Of a DNA stretch of 64,000 bases, positions 41,372-50,680 are shown piece after piece. Both the position numbers and the translations under genes were made by a program. The notes beneath the pieces are model-generated. The model had not been told where the DNA came from. It searched no databases and saw only the letters and a list, made by a program, of their open reading frames with translations. Source of the DNA: TOLSYN sp963849065 (GTDB lineage: Bacteria > Acidobacteriota > Terriglobia > Terriglobales > Acidobacteriaceae); contig CAWKFM010000004.1 in assembly GCA_963849065.1 (NCBI GenBank), positions 62,001 through 126,000 on the forward strand, read 5' to 3'. Position 1 is the stretch's first letter; every line of letters starts with the position of its first letter.

Positions 41372-43588
41372 TTAGCTGGATAACTTCTGCACGCGCTCCA
41401 CATCGTATACGCCAGCCACGCGCCGGATTCCGGTGATGATGCGGTTGAGGTGATTGACATCGCGGGTTTCAAAGGTGACGTCGATGGTGGCCTTGGAGTC
41501 GCCGGTCTTGGCCTCGATGTGGCGGATGTTGGCGTCCTCTCCGCTGATGACGGCCGAAACCTGGGTGACGATACCGGGCCGGTCGTCGCAGCTGACCACC
41601 AGTTTGACCGGGTAGATGGACGGCGCGCCGGCGATGCGCGGCTCTTTGGCCGCCCACTCCACGGCCAGCTTGCGCTCCGGCTCATACATCAGGTTTTGTA
41701 CGTTGGAACAGGTTTTGCTGTGCACCGCCACGCCCTTGCCGCGCGTCACGTAGCCGACAATCTCCTCGCCGCGGATCGGGTTGCAGCAGCGCGCGCGATA
41801 GACCAGCAGGTCGTCGGTGCCGCGCACGGTGAGCGCCGAGCTGCTCTCCATCCCGAACGCCCGCTTCACCGCCGAGGCGATGCCCTGGTGCTCTTCGCCG
41901 GGCTGCAGATTGCTGTTGGGCAGCACCTTGGCCAGCACCGAGCGCGCCGAGTACTTGCCGTAGCCGATGCCGGCCATCAGGTCGTCCACCTTGCCTAAGC
42001 CGTATTCGGCGGCAGCCTTCAGCAGCTCGGGGTCCTTGATGTCCTTGAGCGCGATGCGGTACTTCCGCGCTTCCTTTTCGATCAGCTTGTGGCCGATTTC
42101 GATGGCGCGCTCGCGCTGGTGAATGTTGAGCCAGTGCTTGATCTTCTGCCGGGCGCGCGAGCTCTTCACAATGCTCAGCCAGTCGCGGCTCGGCTTGTGC
42201 CCAACCTGGGTCATGATCTCGACAATGTCTCCCGAGCGCAGCATGGAGCGCAGCGGAACGATGCGTCCGTTCACCTTGGCGCCTACGCAGGTGTGTCCCA
42301 CCTCGGTGTGCACCGTGTAGGCAAAATCGATGGGCGTAGCTTCGCGCGGCAGGATGACAACCTTACCCTTCGGCGTGAAGGTGTACACCTCCTCGGGATA
42401 CAGATCGATCTTCAGCGTGGAGAGGAACTCGCCCGGATCGGCCATCTCGCGCTGCCACTCCACCACCTGCCGCAGCCAGGCCAGGCGCTGCTCGTCCCGC
42501 GCCGAGATCGGCCCGTCCTTGTATTTCCAGTGCGCCGCAATGCCCTCTTCGGCCAGCTTGTGCATCTCCTCGGTGCGGATCTGCACCTCGAAGGGATGGC
42601 CGTCTTCGGCGATCACCGTGGTGTGCAGCGACTGGTAGAGGTTGGGGCGCGGCATGGCGATAAAGTCCTTGATGCGCCCCGGCACCGGACGCCATGCGTT
42701 GTGAATAATCCCCAGCACCGCGTAGCAATCGTTCACCGAATACGTAATGATCCGCAGCGCCAGCAGATCGTACATCTGATCCGCCGTGATCTTCTGCTTG
42801 ATCATCTTCTGATAAATGGAGTACATGCGCTTGATGCGCGAATCGACCCGCACCACGTTGATCTTGGCCTCGCTCAGCTTGACCTTGATGGTCTCCACCA
42901 TCTTCGCCAGCGCGGCCTCGCCGTCTTTGCGCAGCGCCTCCACCTGCTCGGAAACCATCTTGTAGCCCACCGGATCGACGTAGGGAAACGACAGGTCTTC
43001 CAACTCGCCGCGAACCTTGCCCATGCCGAGCCGGTGCGCCAGCGGCGCGTAAATCTCCAGCGTCTCCTTGGCAATCTTCATCTGCCGCTCGGGCGACAGG
43101 TGCTGCAGCGTCCGCATGTTGTGCAGCCGGTCGGCCAGTTTGATGAGCACCACGCGGATGTCGTCCACCATGGCCAGCATCATCTTGCGCACGTTTTCCG
43201 CCTGCGCTTCCTCGCGCGAGGCGAAATCGATCTTGCTGATCTTGGTGACGCCCTCGACGATGTGGGCAACCTGTTCGCCGAATTGCTGCTTCAACTCCTC
43301 CACGGTGAACGCCGTGTCTTCAATCGCGTCATGCAGCAGCCCGGCGGCGATGGCCGTGGTGTCCAGCCTCATCTCGGCCAGCAGAATCGCCACTTCCAGG
43401 GGATGCACCAGATAAGGCTCGCCGGAGGCGCGCTGCTGTCCGCTGTGATGTTGCAGGGAAATTTCGTAGGCGCGGTGGACGATGTCCAGATCGTCGTTGG
43501 GACGATTGGCGCGTGCAGTTTCCAGCAGATCGCGGAACCGTGTCGCGGTCAAAGCGCTGGTCGCAATGTTCTCGCGCAAGCTCGCCAT
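41372..43588 (-). CDS. Bifunctional (p)ppGpp synthetase/hydrolase, RSH family
   Basis: 738 residues. The HD hydrolase domain (about 45-200) keeps the motif HDAIEDT (86-92) and RLADRLHNMRT. The synthetase domain (about 235-350) contains RIKRMYSIYQKM and GRIKDFIA, an RIKD motif as in bifunctional enzymes rather than the EVDD-like form of RelA. A TGS domain (about 400-460; VYTFTPKGKVVILPREA) and C-terminal ACT domain (about 660-735) follow. Controls the stringent response. The ATG at 43588 precedes MASLRENIATSALTA. Confidence 0.95.
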   Translation of the reverse strand: MASLRENIATSALTATRFRDLLETARANRPNDDLDIVHRAYEISLQHHSGQQRASGEPYLVHPLEVAILLAEMRLDTTAIAAGLLHDAIEDTAFTVEELKQQFGEQVAHIVEGVTKISKIDFASREEAQAENVRKMMLAMVDDIRVVLIKLADRLHNMRTLQHLSPERQMKIAKETLEIYAPLAHRLGMGKVRGELEDLSFPYVDPVGYKMVSEQVEALRKDGEAALAKMVETIKVKLSEAKINVVRVDSRIKRMYSIYQKMIKQKITADQMYDLLALRIITYSVNDCYAVLGIIHNAWRPVPGRIKDFIAMPRPNLYQSLHTTVIAEDGHPFEVQIRTEEMHKLAEEGIAAHWKYKDGPISARDEQRLAWLRQVVEWQREMADPGEFLSTLKIDLYPEEVYTFTPKGKVVILPREATPIDFAYTVHTEVGHTCVGAKVNGRIVPLRSMLRSGDIVEIMTQVGHKPSRDWLSIVKSSRARQKIKHWLNIHQRERAIEIGHKLIEKEARKYRIALKDIKDPELLKAAAEYGLGKVDDLMAGIGYGKYSARSVLAKVLPNSNLQPGEEHQGIASAVKRAFGMESSSALTVRGTDDLLVYRARCCNPIRGEEIVGYVTRGKGVAVHSKTCSNVQNLMYEPERKLAVEWAAKEPRIAGAPSIYPVKLVVSCDDRPGIVTQVSAVISGEDANIRHIEAKTGDSKATIDVTFETRDVNHLNRIITGIRRVAGVYDVERVQKLSS

Positions 43589-43713
43589 GATTGATTTTAG
43601 ACCTTAATCTCCCGTCCGTGCCAAACTGGTACGCAGGCAGGCGCTCCTGCTGCGCCCCTATTGCATCCGATGTCGCAGCGCCGCAGAATGATTCCGGGGC
43701 GCCGGGAAAGACC

Positions 43714-44646
43714 ATGAAAGTACTCGTCAGTGGTGCCGGAGGGATGATCGGACACGCGGTTTCCACCCAGCTGCGAGCCCGGCAGCACCAGGTCTCGGCC
43801 TTGGTGCGCGACCCGCAACGGGCCCGCCCCGGCGACCTGCTCTGGCAGCCATCGAGTCCGGTCGATCCCTCCCAGCTCGCCGTCTTCGACGCCATCGTGC
43901 ATCTGGCCGGAAGTCCCGTGGCGGTCCGCTGGACGGCGGCAGCCAAGGCGGAGATCCGCAACAGCCGGGTCGAGGGAACCGCCAACCTAGCGCGGGCGGC
44001 GGCGCAGGCACAGCAGCAGAGCGGCCAGCCGAAGGTGCTCATCTGCGCCTCGGCCATCGGCTACTATGGCAGTCGTGGCGAAGAGACGCTGGTAGAAGAC
44101 AGCGCGCCGGGGCTGGGGTTCCTGGCCGAAGTGTGCTGCCAGTGGGAGGCCGCGGCGCTTCCGGCGGCCATGGCCGGCGTCCGCGTGGTCCACATGCGAA
44201 GCTCGCTGGTGCTGAGTCCCTCCGGCGGGGCGCTGGCCAAAATGCTGCCTGCTTTCCGCCTGGGAGCGGCCGGCACGCTCGGCGGCGGACGCCAGTGGTG
44301 GAGTTGGATAAGCCTGGAAGATGCGGCGCGCGCCTTTGTCTTTGCCCTGGAGAATGAGCACGCCCACGGCGCACTGAACGTGGCCGCCCCGCATCCAGTG
44401 ACCAACGCGGAATTCACCCGTACGCTTGGGCGGATTGTGGGGAGGCCTGAGCTGCTTGCGCTGCCCGCCTTCGCCCTGCGCCTGGCCGGCGGCGAGATGG
44501 CCGACGAGCTGCTGCTTGCCAGCCAGCGCGTGCTGCCCCGGCGGCTGCTGGAGGCGGGATTCCAATTTGAGGATGCCGAGTTGGAGCCGGCGCTGCGAAG
44601 GCTGCTGAACCGCCCTACTTCCAGGACTCTGGCTTCAGCTGAATAA
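43714..44646 (+). CDS. TIGR01777 family NAD(P)-binding epimerase/reductase
   Basis: 310 residues, SDR fold. Nucleotide motif VSGAGGMIGHAV at the N-terminus, HLAGSPVAVRWTAAAKAEIR, and SAIGYYGSRGEETLVED match the family (YfcH/SulA-like). The Tyr in IGYYGSRG could be the catalytic Tyr. No substrate known. The ATG at 43714 starts MKVLVSGAGG. It ends overlapping the next gene (minus) by 12 bases, convergent. Confidence 0.88.
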   Translation: MKVLVSGAGGMIGHAVSTQLRARQHQVSALVRDPQRARPGDLLWQPSSPVDPSQLAVFDAIVHLAGSPVAVRWTAAAKAEIRNSRVEGTANLARAAAQAQQQSGQPKVLICASAIGYYGSRGEETLVEDSAPGLGFLAEVCCQWEAAALPAAMAGVRVVHMRSSLVLSPSGGALAKMLPAFRLGAAGTLGGGRQWWSWISLEDAARAFVFALENEHAHGALNVAAPHPVTNAEFTRTLGRIVGRPELLALPAFALRLAGGEMADELLLASQRVLPRRLLEAGFQFEDAELEPALRRLLNRPTSRTLASAE

Positions 44647-44886
44647 GGGCTTGTAATCTTTCCCAAAAATGGTCTTCAGCTCGTCCTGGTAAAGACCTTC
44701 GTACTTGGCAAGGTAGTCGTACAACTGCTGCACCGAATGGGACACATTGTCTTCGTCGCACTGGCCTCTCCGGTAGTAAAGCCGGTTATTGGTCAGCAGC
44801 AGGTTGAATCCGAATTTCGAGGAAACGATCGGATTATTGCCGACGATGAGTTCTCGCCACGCCCGATGACTGAGTTCCGGCAGCAT
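44635..44886 (-). CDS. Small uncharacterised protein
   Basis: 83 residues, starts MLPELSHRAWRELIVGNNPI and ends GKDYKPLFS. Mostly helical, rich in Tyr/Leu (LYQDELKTIFGKD). No family recognised. The ATG has GGGAG 6 bases upstream. Convergent with the epimerase, overlapping by 12 bases. Confidence 0.65.
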   Translation of the reverse strand: MLPELSHRAWRELIVGNNPIVSSKFGFNLLLTNNRLYYRRGQCDEDNVSHSVQQLYDYLAKYEGLYQDELKTIFGKDYKPLFS

Positions 44887-45088
44887 TGAATTCTCCCAAT
44901 CACACAGAAAAGTTGAGAACCGCCGGCATCGTTCCAATCCTGCCTGCGTATTCCGCTAAGTGGTGCGCTCATGTCCGGGGGTATCGAACCAGCTTTGGGA
45001 TGATTTTACATGAGCGCGCGTTCCCTTCCTTGTTAAAGAATCGTTACCGGCAGATCATCAGTCGCAGCCCCACGGTAACAGCGTTCTG

Positions 45089-45574
45089 TTACTGCTTTTC
45101 GCGCGCAATCCCGCCCACCGTCGCGCCGCTTGCCCGCAGGTAATCGGCAGGGGAGATCATGATCTGCATGCCGCGCTGCCCGGCGGAGACGCACACCCTA
45201 TCCCACAGTTCGATCGTCTCGTCGGCGAAAACGGGGTAGTCTTTCTTCATGCCCAGCGCGGTCACGCCGCCGCGAATATATCCGGTCACGCTCTGCACTT
45301 CCTTCAGCGGCAGCATCTCCACCTTGCGGTCGCCGGTGAGCCGCGCCAGCGCCTTGAAGTCGAGCTCATAGCTGCCCGGAATCACCGCCACCGACACGCC
45401 GTTGCGGTCGCCCCGCACCGCCAGCGTCTTGAACACCTGCTCGGGTGGCAGGCCGACCTTGGCCGCGACGTTCTCCGCCGAGAGATCCTCCGGATCGATC
45501 GCGTACTCGCGCAGCTCGTAGTGAATGCCGAGCGAATCCAGAATGCGGCAGGCGTTGGTCTTGCTCATCCCCAT
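45089..45574 (-). CDS. ybaK: YbaK/EbsC-type aminoacyl-tRNA editing protein
   Basis: 161 residues. Hydrolyses mischarged Cys-tRNA(Pro) in the family. Landmarks are YAIDPEDLSAENVAAKVGLP, VFKTLAVRGDRNGVSVAVIP with the conserved Lys, and SVTGYIRGGVTALGMK. Two ATGs (45574, 45568) are possible. Role as a Cys/Pro deacylase is by family; EbsC-type function cannot be excluded. Confidence 0.92.
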   Translation of the reverse strand: MGMSKTNACRILDSLGIHYELREYAIDPEDLSAENVAAKVGLPPEQVFKTLAVRGDRNGVSVAVIPGSYELDFKALARLTGDRKVEMLPLKEVQSVTGYIRGGVTALGMKKDYPVFADETIELWDRVCVSAGQRGMQIMISPADYLRASGATVGGIAREKQ

Positions 45575-45680
45575 TATTCAAACATAGGATTCGGCCACCG
45601 GTCTTGCAAACCCTGCGCCATCCGCCCCATCCCACTGGTTTGCGTAAGTAATCACGCGAGGGAAAGGAAAAGATCTGAGT

Positions 45681-46130
45681 ATGACGAACAACACGATCGA
45701 CATCATTGAAAATTTGATTCAAACCTGCCGCAATGGGGAAGAGGGTTATCGCAGTGCCGCCGAGCACACCAACGACCTCGACCTGCGGGACTTTTTTGAT
45801 AGGGAGGCGAAGGAGCGCGCACGATTTACCCGAGAGCTGGAGCGCGCGGCGGAGGGCCTGGGCGAGCCTGAACCCAGCCGCAACACCAGCGTGGCGAGCA
45901 AGGTCCATCGTGCCTGGTTCGATCTGAAGCAGAAATTCGGAGGCGGCGACGAAAGCGTTGTTGAATCCGTGGAAGCGGGGGAAAGCGACGCACGGAAGGA
46001 ATACCAGGAAGCTCTGGACGGCAGCCTTCCTTTCGATGTCCGCGCCATCGTCGAACGGCAGTTTGAGAGCATTGCCATTGCCTACGACCGGGTTTGCGCC
46101 CTGCGGGATCAGTTCAAGAGAGCAGCTTAG
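45681..46130 (+). CDS. PA2169-type four-helix-bundle protein (first of a pair)
   Basis: 149 residues. DUF2383 layout: NLIQTCRNGEEGYRSAAEHT with the conserved Glu, DREAKERARFTRELERAAEG, then a second helix pair ending EYQEALDGSLPFDVRAIVER. Members resemble ferritin-like bundles and are often stress-induced. It is followed by a paralog at 46247 with 116 bases between, so the two form a tandem duplication. Confidence 0.85.
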   Translation: MTNNTIDIIENLIQTCRNGEEGYRSAAEHTNDLDLRDFFDREAKERARFTRELERAAEGLGEPEPSRNTSVASKVHRAWFDLKQKFGGGDESVVESVEAGESDARKEYQEALDGSLPFDVRAIVERQFESIAIAYDRVCALRDQFKRAA

Positions 46131-46246
46131 GCTGGCTCGCCCGATGGTCCGTAAAAGCGCCGCGCGGCTGGTTCTCTGCCGTCGTCTTTTTCTGAACCCG
46201 CCGCGCCGCCCGCGTCATCTGTGCTCTACAAGTGGGGGACTAGAAA

Positions 46247-46726
46247 ATGAGTGCTGAATTCTCTGCTGCGGAAAACATTGGTGATAAGAACATCGACCTC
46301 ATCAAGAAGCTGATCGAGACCTGCCGCGACGGGCAGGCCGGCTATCTGGAAGCCGCCGAACACGCCCGGAACTCCGCTTTGCGGGCTTTCTTCTCCCAGC
46401 AGGCGATGGAGCGCGCCCGGTTTGCAGCCGAGCTGGAGCACCTGGCGAGGCATCTCGGTGAGGCCGACCCATCTCAGGACACCAGCATCGCCAGCAAAAT
46501 GCATCGCGCCTGGATCGATTTGAAGTACAAGCTTGGGGGCCGCGACTCCGGTGTGCTCGGCTCCGTGGAGGCTGGAGAGCACAACGCCAAGGCCCACTAC
46601 CTGGAAGCGCTGCAGGCCGACTTGCCGCCCGAAGTGCAGAGCATCGTCGAACGGCAGGCCGAGAGCGTCTTCGCCGCCTACGATCAGGTGCGCTCGCTCT
46701 ACAGCGTGTACTCCAAAGCAGCCTAG
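46247..46726 (+). CDS. PA2169-type four-helix-bundle protein (second of a pair)
   Basis: 159 residues. Aligns over its length with the preceding gene (for example DLIKKLIETCRDGQAGYLEA, AMERARFAAELEHLARHLGE, IASKMHRAWIDLKYKLGG, LPPEVQSIVERQ), with ~10 extra residues at the N-terminus. The two probably arose by duplication and may share transcription. Role unknown, possibly stress. A perfect 12-bp hairpin follows. Confidence 0.85.
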   Translation: MSAEFSAAENIGDKNIDLIKKLIETCRDGQAGYLEAAEHARNSALRAFFSQQAMERARFAAELEHLARHLGEADPSQDTSIASKMHRAWIDLKYKLGGRDSGVLGSVEAGEHNAKAHYLEALQADLPPEVQSIVERQAESVFAAYDQVRSLYSVYSKAA

Positions 46727-46746
46727 CTTGCGAGTGGTCATACGCA

Positions 46747-46774
46747 GAAGCGCCGCGCCCTCGCGCGGCGCTTC
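46747..46774. terminator. Bidirectional hairpin between convergent genes
   Basis: GAAGCGCCGCGC-CCTC-GCGCGGCGCTTC, a perfect 12-bp stem between the stop at 46726 and the convergent stop at 46799. Little T-tract. Confidence 0.6.
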
Positions 46775-46798
46775 CGCTTTCGACCCATCGCAGCCGGC

Positions 46799-47764
46799 CT
46801 AGGGCTTGGGCAACTGCAGCATCATGCCGCCCTGTCCGCCTTCGACCGTGGGCAGCTGTCCGTTCCAGCGGTCGATCAGCGCGCGATCATTCTCCAGCCG
46901 GCGCAGCTCCAGCAGTTGCGGGGTCAACGAACTGAGGCGGATGCGATTGGCATCGGCCTCGCCCTGGGCGCGCAGCACCTGCGACTTGGCATCGCCTTCG
47001 GCGGCGGCGATCTTTTTGGCCGCCTCGGCCTGAATCGTCGCCAGTTCGTTCTTGGCCCGTTCGGATTCCTGAATGGCCTGTGCCTTGGAGGTGATCGCGT
47101 TGGCAATTACCGCGGGCACGCGCGGCGCTCCGATAAAGCCGAACTGCTGCACTGAAACTCCCACCGGCTCCACCTTGCTTTCAATCATCGCCTCAACCTT
47201 GTTGAGGAACTCCGTCTTCTTCTCGCCGTAAATGTCCTCCACTGTATAGGTGGAGGCAACTTCGTTCAGCGAGTTGCGTACGATGTCGCGCAGAATGCCG
47301 TGCGTAAACAGGTCGAGATCGCTGATGCGGTATTTGACGTAGAACTCCGGCACCTTGGCGCCGTCGATCGCGTAGGAGAGCGAAACGTCCGCCTTGATCT
47401 CCATCCCTTCTTTCGAGTTGAAGCCCATCTCCTCGTTCACCGGATGTCCTTCGTTCAGGTCAGCCGTCCACTTCACCGTCTGCACATAGGTTGGGAACTG
47501 AATGACCTGGCTCTTCAGCGGACTGTAGAAGACCCAGCCGGTGCGGATCGGAATGTCGGAGGCGCCGCGCTGGCTGCCCGCCAGGTTGATCTCGATGCCC
47601 GCGTGTCCGGCATCGATGCGGGTCACGCTGATCACATTGCTCAGAATGAACCAGCCTACGATCAGCGCGAAGCCGATGCCCAGCCAGCGAAACAGATTGC
47701 CGCCATGCAGGCGCATGGCGAGAGCAGCGTCTTCGTCTTGAAAATTACCCTTCAAAATCGTCAT
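46799..47764 (-). CDS. SPFH/prohibitin-family membrane protein
   Basis: 321 residues. A membrane segment (about 28-50, LGIGFALIVGWFILSNVISV) precedes an SPFH domain (about 55-235; INLAGSQRGASDIPIRTGWV, GHPVNEEMGFNSKEGMEIKA) and a long Ala/Glu-rich coiled coil (about 230-290, ESERAKNELATIQAEAAKKI). Prohibitin-like proteins form rings in the inner membrane and influence proteases such as FtsH. The start overlaps the upstream small gene by an ATGA, which implies co-transcription. Confidence 0.9.
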   Translation of the reverse strand: MTILKGNFQDEDAALAMRLHGGNLFRWLGIGFALIVGWFILSNVISVTRIDAGHAGIEINLAGSQRGASDIPIRTGWVFYSPLKSQVIQFPTYVQTVKWTADLNEGHPVNEEMGFNSKEGMEIKADVSLSYAIDGAKVPEFYVKYRISDLDLFTHGILRDIVRNSLNEVASTYTVEDIYGEKKTEFLNKVEAMIESKVEPVGVSVQQFGFIGAPRVPAVIANAITSKAQAIQESERAKNELATIQAEAAKKIAAAEGDAKSQVLRAQGEADANRIRLSSLTPQLLELRRLENDRALIDRWNGQLPTVEGGQGGMMLQLPKP

Positions 47765-47949
47765 TTCAACCTGCTCCAGATCACGTGAACGACCATCGGC
47801 ACGGCTAGCACCAGCCCGAGGATCATCGCGATGCCGCCCAGCAGAGACCGATCGCTGGGCAGGTTCATCAGGTGGAAAGCTTCGGTCAGCAGTCCAAAGG
47901 AAACCAGCAGTACTGCCACGGTGAACACACTGCGGAATAGAGTGCTCAT
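47761..47949 (-). CDS. Small two-segment membrane protein
   Basis: 62 residues. Hydrophobic segments at about 5-27 and 36-57 (SVFTVAVLLVSFGLLTEAF, IAMILGLVLAVPMVVHVIWS). Its stop overlaps the start of the SPFH gene (ATGA), so the two are probably translated together. No family recognised. A role as a partner of the SPFH ring is a guess from the overlap. Confidence 0.6.
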   Translation of the reverse strand: MSTLFRSVFTVAVLLVSFGLLTEAFHLMNLPSDRSLLGGIAMILGLVLAVPMVVHVIWSRLK

Positions 47950-48212
47950 GGTTGGAATAACCGTAATGGATTCGGAGTGCCAAGTATGAAGCGGAGCAGC
48001 AGGAAAGTAAAGAAACCAAAGTCATGCTCAGCTTGCGGATCGCCGGCCGTTTACTTGGAACCGGGACCTTTCCAGCACCCAGGATTCCCGCGAACGTTCC
48101 CCCGTCATTGACCTCTCAATGATCCGTGCTAAGGCAGGTATTCACAAACAATTCGACTCTTATTAACATTTGGCCTCCCGGCCTTCCCTACCATTCTCGC
48201 TCGGAGGCCACA

Positions 48213-49916
48213 ATGAAAAAAACGCTTGCCTTGCTTTCCCTCGCAGCTCTCTGTTCGATGGGCACTGCCATCGCCGAGGACAATAACTCCCACCAAAACC
48301 AGATCAAACACGTTCTGCTCATCAGCGTCGACGGTATGCACGCAGTGGATTTCCTGAACTGCGCCAAGGGCATCAGCACCGTCAACAACGGCCAGCCCTA
48401 TTGCCCCGCGCTGGCCTCCCTCGGCAAGAGCGGGATCAACTACGTCGCCGCCAGCACCTCAAAACCATCGGATTCCTTTCCCGGCCTGATCGCGCTCGCC
48501 ACCGGTGGAAGCCCGGCCCTGACCGGCGTCTACTACGACGTTGCGTATGCCCGGAATTATGACGCGCCCGCGGTAACCACCGGCAACGGCCTCGCGGCCG
48601 GCCCCTGCACGCCCTACGCGACGCCAACGGGCACCACAACCGAGTATGAAGAAGGCATCGACATCGACCAGACCAAGTTAAACGGCGGCGCGCCGGGCGC
48701 TGCGCTCACCGACGGCGGCATCGCCTCCATCGACACCCAGAAACTGGTCCGCGACCCATCGAATGGCTGCGCGCCGGTTCTCCCGTGGAATTTCGTTCGC
48801 GCCAACAGCATCTTCAGTGTCATTCACCAGGCTGGCGGATACGCGGCGTGGTCTGACAAGCACCCCGCCTACAGCGCGGTCGCCTCTGGCCTTGGCCCCG
48901 CTGCGCTCGACGACTACTACGCGCCTGAAATCAACTCCGACGTGATCGGCCTTCCGGGCGTTACCACGCCCACCGGCGTATCCTGCAGCTCAGTCCGCGA
49001 TACAAGCGCGGACCTGACTGCCTGGACCAACAGCTTCCAGAACATTCAGTGCTACGACACGCTAAAGGTCGATGCGATCCTGAACGAGATCGATGGGAAG
49101 AATCACCTTGGCACCATGAAGACCAAGGCTCCCACCGTCTTCGGCATGAACTTCCAGGCCGTTAGCGTGGGCCAGAAGCTCATTGAAAAGAGCATCGCAA
49201 CCAAGGGCGGATATCTGGATGCCACCGGCACGCCCACCGCCGCGCTGCTGGGCGAATTCCAGTTCGTCGACGCCTCCATTGGGGCGTTCGTCAACGAATT
49301 GAAGGCGAAGGGTCTCTACGATTCGACGATGATCGTGATCACTGCCAAGCACGGCCAGTCGCCCATCGATCCCAGCCGCTACGTCGCTCAGCTCAACGTC
49401 GGCACCTCACCGGCCACCCTGCTCTCCAGCGCGGGCTATATTCCGCCCTCGGAATCCACCATCAACCCCGGCATTGGACCGACGGAAGATGACGTCTCGC
49501 TGCTCTGGCTGACCAACTCCTCCGAAACTTTAAACGCCGTCAGCATCCTCGAAGAGAATGCCTCCCCCACCGGCATCGCGCTGGGCCAGATCTACTACGG
49601 CACTTCCCTTGCGCTTAACTACAACGACCCGACCGTTGATCCGCGCACCCCGGACATCATCGTGACTCCGAACGTCGGCGTTACATACTCCGGCAGCAGC
49701 AAGAAACTGGCCGAGCACGGCGGGTTCGCCCATGACGACACCAATGTCGTTCTTCTGCTGTCCAATCCTGGTTTCCAACCCAAAACCGTCCGCGCCGGTG
49801 TGGGCACCGTCCAAGTGGCGCCCACCATCCTCAAGGCCTTGGGCATCGATCCCTGGGCTTTGGATGCTGTGCGTGTTGAGGGAACGAGCGTCCTACCGGA
49901 GGACCAGCTCAAGTAA
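48213..49916 (+). CDS. Secreted alkaline-phosphatase-superfamily phosphodiesterase
   Basis: 567 residues with a signal peptide (cleavage after LCSMGTAIAE, about residue 22). The core HVLLISVDGMHAVDF at the N-terminus has the metal-binding Asp, and SKPSDSFPGLIALATGGSP carries the Ser/Thr nucleophile region of the type I phosphodiesterase/nucleotide pyrophosphatase family. Later ITAKHGQSPIDPSRY and HGGFAHDDTNVVLL supply further metal ligands. Likely hydrolyses nucleotides or phosphodiesters in the periplasm. SD GGAGG at 5 bases. A terminator follows. Confidence 0.86.
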   Translation: MKKTLALLSLAALCSMGTAIAEDNNSHQNQIKHVLLISVDGMHAVDFLNCAKGISTVNNGQPYCPALASLGKSGINYVAASTSKPSDSFPGLIALATGGSPALTGVYYDVAYARNYDAPAVTTGNGLAAGPCTPYATPTGTTTEYEEGIDIDQTKLNGGAPGAALTDGGIASIDTQKLVRDPSNGCAPVLPWNFVRANSIFSVIHQAGGYAAWSDKHPAYSAVASGLGPAALDDYYAPEINSDVIGLPGVTTPTGVSCSSVRDTSADLTAWTNSFQNIQCYDTLKVDAILNEIDGKNHLGTMKTKAPTVFGMNFQAVSVGQKLIEKSIATKGGYLDATGTPTAALLGEFQFVDASIGAFVNELKAKGLYDSTMIVITAKHGQSPIDPSRYVAQLNVGTSPATLLSSAGYIPPSESTINPGIGPTEDDVSLLWLTNSSETLNAVSILEENASPTGIALGQIYYGTSLALNYNDPTVDPRTPDIIVTPNVGVTYSGSSKKLAEHGGFAHDDTNVVLLLSNPGFQPKTVRAGVGTVQVAPTILKALGIDPWALDAVRVEGTSVLPEDQLK

Positions 49917-49940
49917 CCCGCAAGGCCGGGCCAACTGACA

Positions 49941-49969
49941 GCGGACGCTCTTCGGGGCGTCCGCTTTTT
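49941..49969 (+). terminator. Rho-independent terminator
   Basis: GCGGACGC-tcttcggg-GCGTCCGC followed by TTTTT, 24 bases past the phosphodiesterase stop. Confidence 0.92.
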
Positions 49970-50025
49970 GGCTCAGCCGCTCCCTGAGGAGAACCATCTA
50001 ACTCCCCGAAAGGAATTTCGACCCG

Positions 50026-50448
50026 ATGAAGCTGCACACCTATCTCAACTATGGCGGAAACTGCGCCGAGGCCTTCCGTTTCTACGAACAGCATCTTGGC
50101 GGAAAAATCATCATGATGATGACCTATGCCGAGATGCCGGAGCCCAAGAATTTCCCGCCCGGCATGGAGAAGCAGGTCCTTCACGCCAGCCTCGAACTGG
50201 GAGAAACGCAGCTGCTGGCCAGCGACGTGCCGCCCGAGCGCTTTCAGCCCATGCGCAGCGCCTACCTTGCGCTCTCGGTCGTTAGCATCGCCGAGGCCGA
50301 GCGCATTTACCACCTGCTCAGCGACGGCGGCGAGATCTTCATGCCCATGGCGGAAACCTTTTTCGCCTTCCGCTTCGCCATGCTCCGCGACAAGTTCGGC
50401 ACCTCCTGGATGATCCTCAACTCGCGTCCCCTCACCCATCCCGCGTGA
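50026..50448 (+). CDS. VOC-family protein (PhnB-like)
   Basis: 140 residues. The pattern LHTYLNYGGNCAEAFRFYEQ, IMMMTYAEMPEP, and RFAMLRDKFGTSWMILN at the C-terminus matches the PhnB/YwcG-like branch of the vicinal-oxygen-chelate fold. Unlike true glyoxalase I, such proteins have no certain activity. The ATG has AAAGGA about 11 bases upstream. Confidence 0.87.
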   Translation: MKLHTYLNYGGNCAEAFRFYEQHLGGKIIMMMTYAEMPEPKNFPPGMEKQVLHASLELGETQLLASDVPPERFQPMRSAYLALSVVSIAEAERIYHLLSDGGEIFMPMAETFFAFRFAMLRDKFGTSWMILNSRPLTHPA

Positions 50449-50458
50449 TCCCGCAATG

Positions 50459-50494
50459 GTGCCCCACATCTGCCCGCCAAGAGCAGATGTGGGA
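50459..50494. repeat. Palindromic element P1 (ATCTGC stem)
   Basis: GGTGCCCCACATCTGC - CCGCCAAGA - GCAGATGTGGG. First of three P1 elements in the gap before the M28 peptidase. Confidence 0.9.
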
Positions 50495-50552
50495 TTTTGA
50501 CTTTGCCTCCGCTCTACTCGCTTTACAATCAGCCTTGCGCCGCTAGCTCGCC

Positions 50553-50590
50553 GGGTGGCCCATTCAAGCCCGTCGTTGGCTTGAGTGGGT
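50553..50590. repeat. Palindromic element P1 (CAAGCC stem)
   Basis: GGGTGGCCCATTCAAGCC - CGTCGTT - GGCTTGAGTGGG. Confidence 0.9.
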
Positions 50591-50603
50591 TACTGATTCT
50601 GCC

Positions 50604-50640
50604 GGTGCCCCATATTTGCCGCAGTTGGCAAATGTGGGTC
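50604..50640. repeat. Palindromic element P1 (ATTTGCC stem)
   Basis: GGTGCCCCATATTTGCC - GCAGTT - GGCAAATGTGGG. The sequence around 50500-50530 and 50640-50680 (GACTTTG-TCTCCGCT, TTACAATCAGC) is duplicated, so the elements sit in a local repeat. Confidence 0.9.
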
Positions 50641-50680
50641 CTTATGACTTTGTCTCCGCTCCTCAGCCTTACAATCAGCT

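Noticed and set aside
42089..43594. 501-codon frame opposite the RSH gene
   Set aside because: The RSH enzyme shows all domains and motifs on the other strand; the frame is a shadow.
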